Source of the DNA: Vandammella animalimorsus
GTDB taxonomy: Bacteria; Pseudomonadota; Gammaproteobacteria; Burkholderiales; Burkholderiaceae_C
Assembly (NCBI RefSeq): GCF_002285285.1
Contig: NZ_NSJF01000004.1
Span: 248,001 to 312,000 of the forward strand
Direction of reading: 5' to 3'
Length of the DNA stretch: 64,000 nt
Of the stretch, positions 41,601-50,097 are shown piece after piece. The notes under the pieces are model-generated. The model saw only the letters and a list, made by a program, of their open reading frames with translations, searched no databases and was not told the origin of the DNA. A program made the translations under genes and the position numbers. The number at the start of each line of letters is the position of its first letter. The stretch's first letter is position 1.

Positions 41601-42685
41601 TCAGCATGACTGGGCGCAGCGGCCGCTACGAAGTCGATGCCCAGGGCGAATGCTGCGGCGGCCAGCACCCGGCGCCCATCCCCGCCGTCGAGCAGGACAT
41701 CGCCGGCTGGCGCCTGCGCAACCGGCTGCTGCTCGAAGGCGCGCGCCAGGTACTGGCCCCCAGCCTGGACGCGGCTGTACGCATCCAGCGCTTTGCGCCT
41801 CAGGCGCGGGTGCGCTTGGCGCCGCACACCGATGTGCAGGCCAGCGCCCTGCCCCAACCCGCACCGCGTCCCCTGCCAGCCCAACGGCCGCTGCGCATTG
41901 CCGTCATCGGTGCGCTCAGCGTCATCAAAGGCGCCGACGTGCTCGAAGCCGTGGCGCGCCTGGCCAAACAGCAGGGCGCGGCGCTGGAATTTCACCTCAT
42001 CGGCTTTGCCTACCGCCATCTGCAAACCGCCCCGGCCAGCGCGCTGCACGTGCATGGCCAATACGACGAGCAAGACCTGCCGGCCATCCTGCAGCGCCTG
42101 GCGCCCGATCTGGTCTGGCTGCCCGCGCAGTGGCCCGAGACCTACAGCTATACCCTCAGCGCGGCGCTGCAGCAAGGCCTGCCCGTGGTTGTGCCCGACC
42201 TGGGCGCCTTTGCCGAGCGCGTTGCAGGCCGGCCCTGGAGCTGGGTTCTGCCCTGGGACTGCACGCCCGCGCAATGGCTGGAACATCTGCTGGCCCTGCG
42301 CGAGCGGCATTTCCTCACCGGCAATGCGCCCACACCGCCCGAGCTGCCCACGGCACTGGCGCAGTACCCAGCCCAGAACACCGCCGAGCACACGCCAAGC
42401 TGGGACTATGCACAGCACTACCTGCCCCCAGCCAACAACGACGGCGCACCCGCCGCCAGCTCCCAGGCCACAGCCCAGGCCGTGGCTGGTGCCCATGCCT
42501 TCGCGCGGGCCTTGCAGGCCGCCCCAGCCCACCAGCAAACAGGCTTGCATGGCGGCGCACAGGGCCTGCGCAGCACCATCCTGACGCAACTTGTGCGGCT
42601 GCGCGCCATGCCTGCGCTGCGCCCCGTGGCCCGCGCCATCCCGCCCCGGCTGCAAACCCGCGTCAAGAGCTGGCTGCAGCGCTGA
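38609..42685 (+). CDS. Multidomain methyltransferase–glycosyltransferase (1358 residues)
   Basis: A very large cytoplasmic enzyme with three parts. Residues about 1-230 are a class I methyltransferase (VLDLGCGSGALGQYL, YDAIVCADILEHLRQP, SIPNSSYAGLV). A middle section holds a carbohydrate-binding-like stretch and then a long coiled coil (about 410-510, rich in Gln, Ala and Glu). A Pro/Ala linker leads to a GT2 domain at about 575-840 (VDIVVPVYRG from 578, NSDTEV near 666, GYGEENDFCQRA). The last part (about 850-1300) is a GT4-like glycosyltransferase with GGGTERHVLELAQSL and RIAVIGALSVIKGADVLE near 1095. Such fusions build or cap O-antigen and capsule chains, with the coiled coil perhaps measuring chain length. 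Exact sugars unknown. Confidence 0.88.
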   Translation: MTLSTNELHIYLRNIDDGERTSLSVLVQEIAPGSQVLDLGCGSGALGQYLHTKKQCTVDGVTFNDAEAELARPYYRQVAVANLELTLPSALFGEQRYDAIVCADILEHLRQPQAVLADLRQLLKPAGQLLISIPNSSYAGLVAELVEGEFRYREEGLLDATHVRHFTRRSLLRLLQEQGWQVQQLQAIERPLQESEFKQAFDALPPAAARYLLAAPDALTYQFIVSASAHEGQAPDNTPWLLPQAEALPGQTLARQAHFSAQLYWDEGQGFAEERKLVQPGAIGQPRQTLRFALPVPAAQLHGLRLDPADRPGILYLHALRLFDAQQRPLWQWQPDADGQPLLQAAPSQQIAWGGALLGQAQAMPLILTGDDPWLQLPLDLARLQQAESPGPLTLEVELGWPMSADYLSLVGQVQPLERAQRQLHEQLQAQGERLAQIWRDHEQLAQAHAQLQGERAQLHTAHEALQARWQHTEQEARQVFAERAQAQAEVADLHQQLRGMAEHLQNMRNSRPFRYTRPLVRMRDWGRQLLQGPGQTAANPAAPPPPAPAGLANATAGAPAQDPAASAPVPAPLGETVDIVVPVYRGLADTQLCVESVLASPVRAPYRLIVINDCSPEPEVTEWLRQKAAAEPRITLLENEQNLGFVGTVNRGMQASQSHDVLLLNSDTEVANDWLDRLRRTAYAAANVGTVTPFSSNATICSYPVFCAANPLPPGQTTASLDQLFAQANAGAHVDVPTGVGFCMYIRRDCLQDVGLFDEEHFGKGYGEENDFCQRAIAKGWRNLHALDTYVLHTGGVSFGESKSPREQAAMQTLRQLHPSYELQVHEFLARDPARPARLAVDWLRHTDAGRKPIVLAVQHQRGGGTERHVLELAQSLAEQAVFLSLRPAGAQRVQLQLIECAPAAQAKAEAEADANPDTHISAAAQPQARLSKQWSLLFDLGTQRDELLQWLKALPVAHIHYHHLLGHERLIWELPQLLGMEYDFTVHDFYSFCTNISMTGRSGRYEVDAQGECCGGQHPAPIPAVEQDIAGWRLRNRLLLEGARQVLAPSLDAAVRIQRFAPQARVRLAPHTDVQASALPQPAPRPLPAQRPLRIAVIGALSVIKGADVLEAVARLAKQQGAALEFHLIGFAYRHLQTAPASALHVHGQYDEQDLPAILQRLAPDLVWLPAQWPETYSYTLSAALQQGLPVVVPDLGAFAERVAGRPWSWVLPWDCTPAQWLEHLLALRERHFLTGNAPTPPELPTALAQYPAQNTAEHTPSWDYAQHYLPPANNDGAPAASSQATAQAVAGAHAFARALQAAPAHQQTGLHGGAQGLRSTILTQLVRLRAMPALRPVARAIPPRLQTRVKSWLQR

Positions 42686-42697
42686 AAGCCGAGACTC

Positions 42698-42731
42698 AAA
42701 GCCTGTTCACGATTTCGGCGCGAATAGGCCA
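42698..42731 (+). repeat. Solo terminus of the subfamily A repeat
   Basis: CAAAGCCTGTTCACGATTTC followed by GGCGCGAATAGGC closely matches the first 34 bp of copy 1. It starts about 13 bp after the stop of the large glycosyltransferase gene; the rest of the element is absent, so it is a remnant. Confidence 0.55.
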
Positions 42732-42746
42732 CAGATGGACGTACTG

Positions 42747-42778
42747 AAAGCCCGCTCCTTTGCAGGAAGCGGGCTTTT
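42747..42778. terminator. Bidirectional terminator between the glycosyltransferase gene and glcB
   Basis: AAAGCCCGCT (42747-42756) pairs with AGCGGGCTTT (42768-42777), with inner CCT/AGG pairs. T-runs follow the stem on both strands. It serves two convergent genes. Confidence 0.8.
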
Positions 42779-42805
42779 CACAGCGCGGTGCGGCAAACCG
42801 CTGCC

Positions 42806-45004
42806 TCAGGCGGCCGCCTTGCGACGCAGGCGCCAGGCGTGCAGCAGGGGCTCGGTGTAGCCGCTGGGCTGCTGCACCCCTTTGAACACCAGGTCGGTGG
42901 CGGCGCGGTAGGCGTAGGAGTCGGCAAAGCGCCCAGCCATGTTCTGATAAAGCGGGTCGCCCGCGTTTTGTGCGTCAACGACGGCGGCCATGCGCTCGAA
43001 GGTCTCGCGCACCTGCTGCTCGCTGACCACGCCATGGGCCAGCCAGTTGGCGATGTGCTGGCTGGAGATGCGCAGCGTGGCGCGGTCTTCCATCAGGCCG
43101 ATGTTGTTGATGTCGGGCACCTTGGAGCAGCCCACGCCCTGGTCGATCCAGCGCACCACGTAGCCGAGGATGCCCTGGATGTTGTTGTCCAGCTCCTGCT
43201 GTTTTTCTTCCTCGCTCCACTTGGCCGCCTGCACCACGGGGATGTGCAGCAAATCGGCCAGCAGGCCATCGCGCACGCTTTCGTAGTCCGTCTGGCCCAG
43301 CTCGGCCTGGATGCTGGGCACGTCCACCTGGTGGTAGTGCAGCGCGTGCAGGGTAGCGGCCGTGGGCGAGGGCACCCAGGCGGTGTTGGCGCCAGCCTTG
43401 GGGTGGCCGATTTTCTGCTCCAGCATCTGCGCCATCAGATCGGGCATGGCCCACATGCCCTTGCCGATCTGCGCACGGCCGCGCAGTCCGCAGGACAGGC
43501 CCACCAGCACGTTGTTCTTCTCGTAGGCGGCGATCCAGGCGCTGGTCTTCATGTCGCCCTTGCGGAACACCGGGCCGGCCTGCATGACGCTGTGGATTTC
43601 ATCGCCGGTGCGGTCCAGGAATCCGGTGTTGATGAAAGCCACGCGCGCCGGGGCGGCGGCGATGCAGGCCTTGAGGTTGACGGAAGTGCGGCGCTCCTCG
43701 TCCATGATGCCGAGCTTGACGGTGTGCTCGGGCAGGCCCAGCAGCTTTTCCACGGCGCCAAACAAGGCGTTAGCAAAGGCCACTTCGGCCGGGCCATGCA
43801 TCTTGGGCTTGACGATGTAGACCGAGCCCTTGCGCGAGTTGCGGATACCGTTCTGGCCGTGGCCTTGCAGGTCGTGCATGGCAATGGCCGTGGTGATGGC
43901 CGCGTCCATGATGCCCTCGGGGATTTCCTGGCCCTGCTCGCCCCAGAGGATGGCCGGGTTGGTCATCAAGTGGCCAACATTGCGCACGAACATCAGCGAG
44001 CGGCCATGCAGGCGCAGGGGCTGACCATCGACGCCGGTGTATTCGCGGTCCGGGTTCAGGCTCCGCGTGAAGCTGCGCCCGCCCTTGCTGACCTGCTCAG
44101 TCAGCGTGCCCTTGAGGATACCCAGCCAGTTGGCGTAGCCGGCGATTTTGTCCTCAGCATCGACGGCGGCCACGGAATCTTCCAAATCGAGGATGGTGGA
44201 CAGCGCCGCCTCCAACACCACGTCGCTGATGCCGGCCGCGTCGCCCTGCCCGATGGGGGTGCTGCGGTCGATCTGGATGTCGATGTGCAGGCCGTTGTGC
44301 ACCAACAGCACCGACGAGGGCGCATCGGCCTGGCCCTGGTAACCCACCAGCTGCGCTGCATCCTGCAGGCCGGTGCTCAGGCCATTGCCCAACGAGACCA
44401 CCAGCTTGCCGCCCTCGATGGCCAGGCCCGTGGCCTGCTGGTAGGAGCCATTGGCCAGCGGCGCAGCCGCATCCAGGAACTGGCGCACATAGGCAATCAC
44501 CTTGGCGCCGCGCACTGGGTTGTAACCGGCGCCAGCCTCGGCGCCGCCATCGCTGGGGATGGCGTCCGTGCCGTACAGCGCGTCGTACAGCGAACCCCAG
44601 CGCGCATTGGCCGCGTTGAGCGCATAGCGCGCGTTCAGAATGGGCACCACCAGCTGCGGCCCGGCCAGCTTGGCCAGCTCGTCGTCCACCTGCTCGGTAG
44701 TGGCCTGGGCGTCGGCCGGGTTGGGCACGATGTAGCCAATGCCTTCCAGAAAGCTGCGGTAGGCGCCAATGTCCTGAATCGGGCCGGGGTGGGCACGGTG
44801 CCACTTGTCCAGCTCGGCCTGCAGCCGCTCGCGCTCAGCCAGCAATGCAGCATTCTTGGGCGCGAACTCATGCACGATGGCAGCAAAGCCCTTCCAGAAC
44901 ACTTCGCTGTCGATGCCAGTGCCAGGCAGCACCTGCTCGTCCACAAAGGACTTCAGCGCCGGGGCCACTTGCAGGCCATGCACAGGGGTGCGGGTGGAAC
45001 TCAT
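42806..45004 (-). CDS. glcB: Malate synthase G
   Basis: A 732-residue monomeric malate synthase that condenses glyoxylate with acetyl-CoA to malate. Isoform G is shown by its length and by the sequences [86 protein letters not shown] and [25 protein letters not shown]. The ATG at 45004 starts [13 protein letters not shown]. It works in the glyoxylate/glycolate route and, with maeB at 17.9 kb, gives pyruvate and NADPH. A divergent LysR-type gene lies 270 bp upstream and may control it, though such linkage is an inference. Confidence 0.97.
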   Translation of the reverse strand: MSSTRTPVHGLQVAPALKSFVDEQVLPGTGIDSEVFWKGFAAIVHEFAPKNAALLAERERLQAELDKWHRAHPGPIQDIGAYRSFLEGIGYIVPNPADAQATTEQVDDELAKLAGPQLVVPILNARYALNAANARWGSLYDALYGTDAIPSDGGAEAGAGYNPVRGAKVIAYVRQFLDAAAPLANGSYQQATGLAIEGGKLVVSLGNGLSTGLQDAAQLVGYQGQADAPSSVLLVHNGLHIDIQIDRSTPIGQGDAAGISDVVLEAALSTILDLEDSVAAVDAEDKIAGYANWLGILKGTLTEQVSKGGRSFTRSLNPDREYTGVDGQPLRLHGRSLMFVRNVGHLMTNPAILWGEQGQEIPEGIMDAAITTAIAMHDLQGHGQNGIRNSRKGSVYIVKPKMHGPAEVAFANALFGAVEKLLGLPEHTVKLGIMDEERRTSVNLKACIAAAPARVAFINTGFLDRTGDEIHSVMQAGPVFRKGDMKTSAWIAAYEKNNVLVGLSCGLRGRAQIGKGMWAMPDLMAQMLEQKIGHPKAGANTAWVPSPTAATLHALHYHQVDVPSIQAELGQTDYESVRDGLLADLLHIPVVQAAKWSEEEKQQELDNNIQGILGYVVRWIDQGVGCSKVPDINNIGLMEDRATLRISSQHIANWLAHGVVSEQQVRETFERMAAVVDAQNAGDPLYQNMAGRFADSYAYRAATDLVFKGVQQPSGYTEPLLHAWRLRRKAAA

Positions 45005-45167
45005 GAAAACACTCCGGTAAAAATGATCGAGAGGGCGTACTGTATGCAATCTTTCAGTCCGTATCAGACAAGCAAAAATACAATCGCCATTGACGAAAAG
45101 TAAAAAATTAGCCCGCGCAACGCGGTTATGCAGCACACAGCAGTAGTAAAAGACAGCCCAGCCCTCA

Positions 45168-45263
45168 GGGGTTTTGAGATTGGGTTTGCGAAGCGGTTTT
45201 TCCGAGGCAAAAGCCGCAGATGCCAGGCCAGAACTCCGCCGTAACATTCCATCTCAGCCCCCA
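45168..45263 (+). repeat. Palindromic repeat, subfamily B, internally deleted copy
   Basis: About 96 bp. Left part GGGGTTTTGAGATTGGGTTT then GCGAAGCGGTTTTTCCGAGG, AAAAGCCGCAGATGCCAGGC matches the copy at 47571 at roughly 50 of 59 positions. The right end CATCTCAGCCCC is the inverted counterpart of the left terminus. The middle seen in the full copy is missing. It lies in the glcB/LysR divergent region, about 160 bp upstream of glcB, and ends 11 bp before the LysR start. Confidence 0.65.
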
Positions 45264-45274
45264 GCGCAGCCCCC

Positions 45275-46315
45275 ATGGACAAGTTCAAAGCCATCGAAAC
45301 CTTTGTGCGCGTGGCCAGCCAGGGCAGCCTCAGCGCTGCGGCCAGGTCGGAGCAGGTGGTGCCGGCCATCGTCGGCCGCCGGCTCGACGCGCTGGAGGCG
45401 CACCTGGGCGTCAAGCTGCTGGTGCGCACCACGCGCCGCATCACCCTGACGCGTGAAGGCGCAGCTTTTTTAGAAGACTGCCAGCGCCTGCTGGCCGACT
45501 GGGCGGACGCCGAGGCCAGCGTCTCGGCCGGCAATGTGCGCGCCAGCGGCTCGCTGCGCATCACCGCACCGGCTGGCTTCGGCCGCCGCCATGTGGCGCC
45601 GCTGGTGCCACAGTTCCAGGCCCAACACCCGCAGCTGCGCATCTCGCTGAACCTCAGCGACCGCCTGGTGGACCTGACCGGCGAAGGCTACGACTGCGCG
45701 GTGCGCGTGGGCGATCTGCCCGACTCCAGCCTGGTGAGCATCCGCCTGGCCGACAACCGCCGCCTGTGCGTGGCCGCGCCCAATTACATCGCCCAGCACG
45801 GCCAGCCGCGCCACCCGACCGAGCTGGCGCAACACAACTGCCTGGGCCTGTCCAGCGAAGCCTCGCAAAGCCGGGGCTGGGCCTTTTCCGTACCGGATGA
45901 CCAAAGCCAGCCATCTGGTGGCAAGGGGCGGCCGCGCCATTCAAGCGCGCCACGCGAGCCAGCGCGGCACATTGTCTACATCAAACCGCGCGGCTGGCTG
46001 GACTGCAGCGACGGCCAGGTGCTGCACGACTGGTGCCTGGCCGGGCACGGCGTGGCCTGGCGCAGCCTCTGGGAGGTGCAAGACGACTTGGCACAAGGCC
46101 GCCTGGTGCAGCTGCTGGAAGCCTTTGCCGCACCGCCCAACGGCATCTACGCCGTACTGCCCGAGCGCCGCCACGTGCCGCTGCGCGTGCGGCTGTGGAT
46201 CGACTTCCTGCGCCAGCACTACGGCCAGCCGCACTTCTGGCTGCGCCCCAAGGATGCGCTCTATACCCCTATGAGCGCCAACAACAGGGCCAGCAAAACT
46301 GTCAATCAATCCTGA
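45275..46315 (+). CDS. LysR-family transcriptional regulator
   Basis: A 346-residue LysR regulator. The N-terminal winged helix-turn-helix is MDKFKAIETFVRVASQGSLSAAARSEQVVPAIVGRRLDALEAHLGVKLLVRTTRR. The effector domain follows with LRISLNLSDRLVDLTGEGYDCAVRVGDLPDSSL. It is about 45 residues longer than usual, partly because of a polar insert around residues 210-235 (DDQSQPSGGKGRPRHSSAP) and a short tail. Divergent from glcB, so glcB is a natural candidate target. GCCCCCAT at the start provides no strong ribosome site. Confidence 0.9.
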   Translation: MDKFKAIETFVRVASQGSLSAAARSEQVVPAIVGRRLDALEAHLGVKLLVRTTRRITLTREGAAFLEDCQRLLADWADAEASVSAGNVRASGSLRITAPAGFGRRHVAPLVPQFQAQHPQLRISLNLSDRLVDLTGEGYDCAVRVGDLPDSSLVSIRLADNRRLCVAAPNYIAQHGQPRHPTELAQHNCLGLSSEASQSRGWAFSVPDDQSQPSGGKGRPRHSSAPREPARHIVYIKPRGWLDCSDGQVLHDWCLAGHGVAWRSLWEVQDDLAQGRLVQLLEAFAAPPNGIYAVLPERRHVPLRVRLWIDFLRQHYGQPHFWLRPKDALYTPMSANNRASKTVNQS

Positions 46316-46342
46316 TTCAGCATTTTGCGATAATGCCCCGCT

Positions 46343-46515
46343 TTAGAACCCGTTCAGAGTTTCGGTGCGACTGCGCAAAAAGCGGTTTTGGATGGACTGC
46401 AAAAGGCACAAAAACACTGCCATAGCCCCGGCTAGGGCAAGGCTTTGTGCAACGCTGCAGACCGCCCTCATCCGCTTCCCTTGCCTAGCGTGCGGAGGCT
46501 TTGAACTGGCTCTTA
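46343..46515. repeat. Palindromic intergenic repeat, subfamily A, copy 3
   Basis: About 173 bp. Left end TTAGAACCCGTTCAGAGTTT, right end GGCTTTGAACTGGCTCTTA (complement TAAGAGCCAGTTCAAAGCC). Internal blocks AAAAAGCGGTTTTGGATGG and GGCAAGGCTTTG match copies 1 and 2, and the centre pairs GCCATAGCC with GGCTAGGGC. It fills the LysR–gltI gap and ends 54 bp before the gltI start, so it probably lies in or near the gltI leader or promoter. Confidence 0.75.
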
Positions 46516-46568
46516 CGCCGCTGATGTACAAAGGCGGCTCTGCATTCATTCCATCAAAGGAGCACGTG

Positions 46569-47462
46569 ATGAAAAAACAAGTTTTTGCCCTGGCCATTCT
46601 GGCCGCCGCTGCCACGGCCACCGTGGCCCAAGCCGATACGCTGGAGAAGATCAAAAACTCCGGCGAGGTGACGCTGGGCGTGCGTGAGTCCTCCGGCCTG
46701 GGCTACACGCTGGGCAATGGCGTGTACGTGGGCTTCCACACCGAGATGGCAGAAAACATCATCAAGGATTTGGAAAAAGACCTGGGCAAACCGCTGAAGA
46801 TCAAGTACCAGCCCATCACCTCGCAAAACCGCATCCCGCTGGTGACCAACGGCACCGTCGATTTCGAATGCGGCTCGACCACCAACAACCGCGCTCGCCA
46901 GAAGGAAGTGGACTTTGCCCACACCACCTACGTGGAAGAAGTGCGCATGGCCACCAAGAAGGACTCGGGCATCCAGTCTGTGGCTGATCTGAACAACAAG
47001 ACCATTGCCGTCACCACCGGCACGACTTCGGTGCAAACGCTGCGCAAGCACCGCCGCGCCGAGGGCGTGAGCTTCAAGGAAGTCATGGGCAAGGACCACG
47101 CCGACAGCTTCCTGCTGCTGGAGACCGGCCGCGCCGATGTGTTCGTGATGGACGGCTCCATCCTGGCGGCCAATATCTCCAAATCGCGCACACCGGACAA
47201 CTATCGCATCGTCGGCGAAGTCCTCAGCGTCGAGCCCATCGCCTGCATGCTGCGCAAGAACGACGACGCCTTCAAGGCCGCGATCAACAAGAGCATCGAG
47301 CGCCAAATGAAGGACGGCACGCTGGAGAAACTGTGGGACAAGTGGTTCCTGCAGCCCACGCCGCCAGCCAACACCGTGGTCAATCTGCAGCTGTCGGAAA
47401 GCACCAAAAAAGCCTGGGCCGACCCCAACAGCAAGCCGATGGAAGACTACCAGGTGGAATAA
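46569..47462 (+). CDS. gltI: Glutamate/aspartate ABC transporter substrate-binding protein
   Basis: A 297-residue periplasmic receptor of the amino-acid family SBP_bac_3. Signal peptide MKKQVFALAILAAAATATVAQA, then DTLEKIKNSGEVTLGVRESSGLGYTLGNGVYVGFHTEMAENI, the binding motif FECGSTTNNRARQKEVDFAHT and VTTGTTSVQTLRKHRR, closely following E. coli GltI. AAAGGAGCACGTG precedes the ATG. The permease and ATPase genes follow after a 342-bp gap that contains a terminator and a repeat, so the receptor can be made in excess over the membrane parts. Confidence 0.93.
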   Translation: MKKQVFALAILAAAATATVAQADTLEKIKNSGEVTLGVRESSGLGYTLGNGVYVGFHTEMAENIIKDLEKDLGKPLKIKYQPITSQNRIPLVTNGTVDFECGSTTNNRARQKEVDFAHTTYVEEVRMATKKDSGIQSVADLNNKTIAVTTGTTSVQTLRKHRRAEGVSFKEVMGKDHADSFLLLETGRADVFVMDGSILAANISKSRTPDNYRIVGEVLSVEPIACMLRKNDDAFKAAINKSIERQMKDGTLEKLWDKWFLQPTPPANTVVNLQLSESTKKAWADPNSKPMEDYQVE

Positions 47463-47508
47463 ACGCCTGGAAACAATAGCCCGGGGCCGCAGGCCTGCTG
47501 CCCCGTCA

Positions 47509-47554
47509 AACGCTCCGTTGGCAGGACGCCGCTCCCGCCGACGGGGCGTTTTTG
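47509..47554 (+). terminator. Intrinsic terminator between gltI and gltJ
   Basis: AAACGCTCCGTTGGC (47509-47523) pairs at 13 of 15 positions (the others are G-T) with GCCGACGGGGCGTTT (47538-47552), loop 14 nt, then TTTTG. It lies 47 bp after the gltI stop and should terminate most gltI transcripts, or act as an attenuator for gltJKL. Confidence 0.7.
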
Positions 47555-47570
47555 AATCTGGCTGCGGCAG

Positions 47571-47732
47571 GGCTTGCTGAGATTTGGTTTGCAAAGCGGT
47601 TTTTCGAGGCAGAAGCCGCAGATGCAAGGCGAAAATGCGCGCAGGCTTACACACCTTGCAAGCATTTTCCAACGCAGCATGCGGCGTTTTGACCGAAAAG
47701 GCCGCCCGCAATACTGAATCTCAACAGCGCCT
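47571..47732. repeat. Palindromic intergenic repeat, subfamily B, full copy
   Basis: 162 bp with ends GGGCTTGCTGAGATT and AATCTCAACAGCGCC, inverted at 11 of 15. The whole element folds on itself: the left half carries GCGGTTTTTCGAGG and GCCGCAGATGCAAGGCGAAAATGC, and the complement of the right half carries GCGGCCTTTTCGG and GCCGCATGC...GAAAATGC. It shares the design of subfamily A, and the AAGCGGTTTT motif, but not its ends. It lies within the glt operon, between the gltI terminator and gltJ. Confidence 0.75.
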
Positions 47733-47804
47733 AGGCCGCCCGAATCCGCAGTGCATACGGCGCTGCATTGGGCGCAGACCTGGCTTGGTCATCAGGAGGA
47801 CGCA

Positions 47805-48560
47805 ATGAACTGGGATTGGCAAGTCTTTTGCCAGGACAACATCAGCAACGAAGTGGTGCAAGGCTGCTTTGGCAAAGGCGGAGACATCACGTACCTGGAC
47901 TGGATGCTCTCGGCCTGGGGTTGGACCCTGGCCGTGGCCGGGCCGTCGCTGCTGCTGGCACTGCTGGTGGGCTCGGTCATCGGCACCATCCGCACCTTGC
48001 CCAACAGCCCCTGGCTGGTGCGCCTGGGCAATGCCTGGGTGGAGCTGTTTCGCAATATCCCGCTGCTGGTGCAGATCTTCCTCTGGTACCACGTCGTGCC
48101 CAGCCTGTTTCCCGCCATGCGCGCCCTGCCCGGCTTTGTGCTGGTGGTGCTGGCGCTGGGCTTTTTCACCTCGGCGCGCATTGCCGAGCAGGTGCGCGCT
48201 GGCATCCAATCGCTGCCGCGCGGCCAGCGCTATGCCGGCATGGCGCTGGGCCTGACCACGCTGCAGTGCTACCGCTACGTGCTGCTGCCCATGGCCTTTC
48301 GCATCATCATCCCGCCACTGACCAGCGAGACGATGAACATCCTCAAAAACACCTCGGTGGCCTTCGCCGTATCCATTGCCGAACTGACCATGTTCGCCAT
48401 GCAGGCACAAGAGGAAACCGCCCGCGGTGTGGAAATCTACCTGGCGGTCACGGCGCTCTACGCCTTGTCGGCCTTTGCCGTCAACCGCATCATGGCATTC
48501 ATCGAACAGCGCGTGCGCGTGCCTGGCTTCATCGCCGGCGCTGCCGCAGGGGGGCATTGA
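47805..48560 (+). CDS. gltJ: Glutamate/aspartate ABC transporter permease GltJ
   Basis: A 251-residue inner-membrane permease of the His/Glu/Gln family. About five membrane segments and the ATPase-docking EAA loop IAEQVRAGIQSLPRGQRYAGMALGL are visible. It opens with MNWDWQVFCQDNISNEVVQG like E. coli GltJ. AGGAGGA lies 7 bp before the ATG at 47805. It is followed after 1 bp by gltK. Confidence 0.93.
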   Translation: MNWDWQVFCQDNISNEVVQGCFGKGGDITYLDWMLSAWGWTLAVAGPSLLLALLVGSVIGTIRTLPNSPWLVRLGNAWVELFRNIPLLVQIFLWYHVVPSLFPAMRALPGFVLVVLALGFFTSARIAEQVRAGIQSLPRGQRYAGMALGLTTLQCYRYVLLPMAFRIIIPPLTSETMNILKNTSVAFAVSIAELTMFAMQAQEETARGVEIYLAVTALYALSAFAVNRIMAFIEQRVRVPGFIAGAAAGGH

Positions 48561-48561
48561 G

Positions 48562-49227
48562 ATGGGCTTTGACTGGAGCTTCTACAACTGGGACATCGTC
48601 AGCCAGTACATCCTCAAGGGGCTGTACTTCAGCCTGTACTTGACGGTGATTGCCACACTGGGCGGCATCTTCTTTGGCACGCTGCTGGCCATGATGCGCC
48701 TGTCGGGCAGCAAATGGCTGCAAGTGCCTGCCACCATCTACGTCAACGGCATGCGCAGCATCCCGCTGGTGATGGTCATCCTGTGGTTCTTCCTGCTCGT
48801 GCCACTGATCACCGGCCGCTCGGTTGGGGCCGAGCTCTCGGCCATCATCACTTTCATCGCCTTCGAGGCGGCGTACTTCAGCGAAATCATGCGCGCGGGC
48901 ATCCAGTCGATCCCGCGCGGCCAGATCCATGCAGGCCAGGCGCTGGGCATGAGCTACGCGCAAAACATGCGCCTGGTGATCCTGCCGCAAGCCTTTCGCA
49001 ACATGCTGCCGGTGCTGCTGACGCAGACCATCATCCTGTTTCAGGACACCTCGCTGGTCTACGCCATCGGTGCCTACGACATGCTCAAGGGCTTCGAGAC
49101 CGCCGGGCGCAACTTTGGCCGCATGGTCGAGGCCTACATCGGCGCCGCTGCGGTGTACTTCATCATCTGCTTCTCCCTCTCCAGGCTGGTTAAACACCTG
49201 AACCAGAAAATCGCCATCATCCGTTGA
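48562..49227 (+). CDS. gltK: Glutamate/aspartate ABC transporter permease GltK
   Basis: A 221-residue permease partner of GltJ. Sequence starts MGFDWSFYNWDIVSQYILKG, with EAA loop EIMRAGIQSIPRGQIHAGQALGMS and LTQTIILFQDTSLVYAIGAYD near the C-terminus. The start is 1 bp after the gltJ stop, and AGGGGGGCATTGAG sits just upstream. GltL follows after 39 bp. Confidence 0.94.
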   Translation: MGFDWSFYNWDIVSQYILKGLYFSLYLTVIATLGGIFFGTLLAMMRLSGSKWLQVPATIYVNGMRSIPLVMVILWFFLLVPLITGRSVGAELSAIITFIAFEAAYFSEIMRAGIQSIPRGQIHAGQALGMSYAQNMRLVILPQAFRNMLPVLLTQTIILFQDTSLVYAIGAYDMLKGFETAGRNFGRMVEAYIGAAAVYFIICFSLSRLVKHLNQKIAIIR

Positions 49228-49266
49228 GGCCGCCCCCGCGCGGCTCAGCCCCAGCAAAGGTTTTCC

Positions 49267-50004
<738 letters not shown>

Positions 50005-50040
50005 GCGCCTGCTCACGTTCTCGATACGATTGCCCGCCAT
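50005..50040 (+). repeat. Possible solo terminus of the subfamily A repeat after gltL
   Basis: GCGCCTGCTCACGTTCTCGA followed by TACGATTGCCCGCC resembles the left end of copy 2 (GAGCCTCTGTTCACGGTCTCGGTACGCGTGGGC, with a few changes), immediately after the gltL stop codon. The rest of the element is absent. Confidence 0.4.
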
Positions 50041-50069
50041 CAGGCTCAGGGTTTGTACGACTGTTCAAT

Positions 50070-50093
50070 GACATTGAACGATCGTTCAATGTC
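50070..50093. promoter_or_regulatory. 24-bp perfect palindromic operator at the TetR gene start
   Basis: Half-site GACATTGAACGA followed by its exact complement: 24 bp without a mismatch, centred on GATC at 50080-50083. An extra partial half-site GTTCAATG lies at 50063-50070. It ends 4 bp before the ATG chosen for the TetR gene, and overlaps other in-frame starts. The size and symmetry fit a TetR-family dimer site, so autoregulation and control of the downstream TRAP/cyclase/fumarylacetoacetase genes are likely. Confidence 0.75.
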
Positions 50094-50097
50094 TGGC

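Noticed and set aside
39650-42655. A 1001-codon open frame antisense to the multidomain glycosyltransferase
   Set aside because: No recognisable domain; the opposite strand has three clear enzyme domains.
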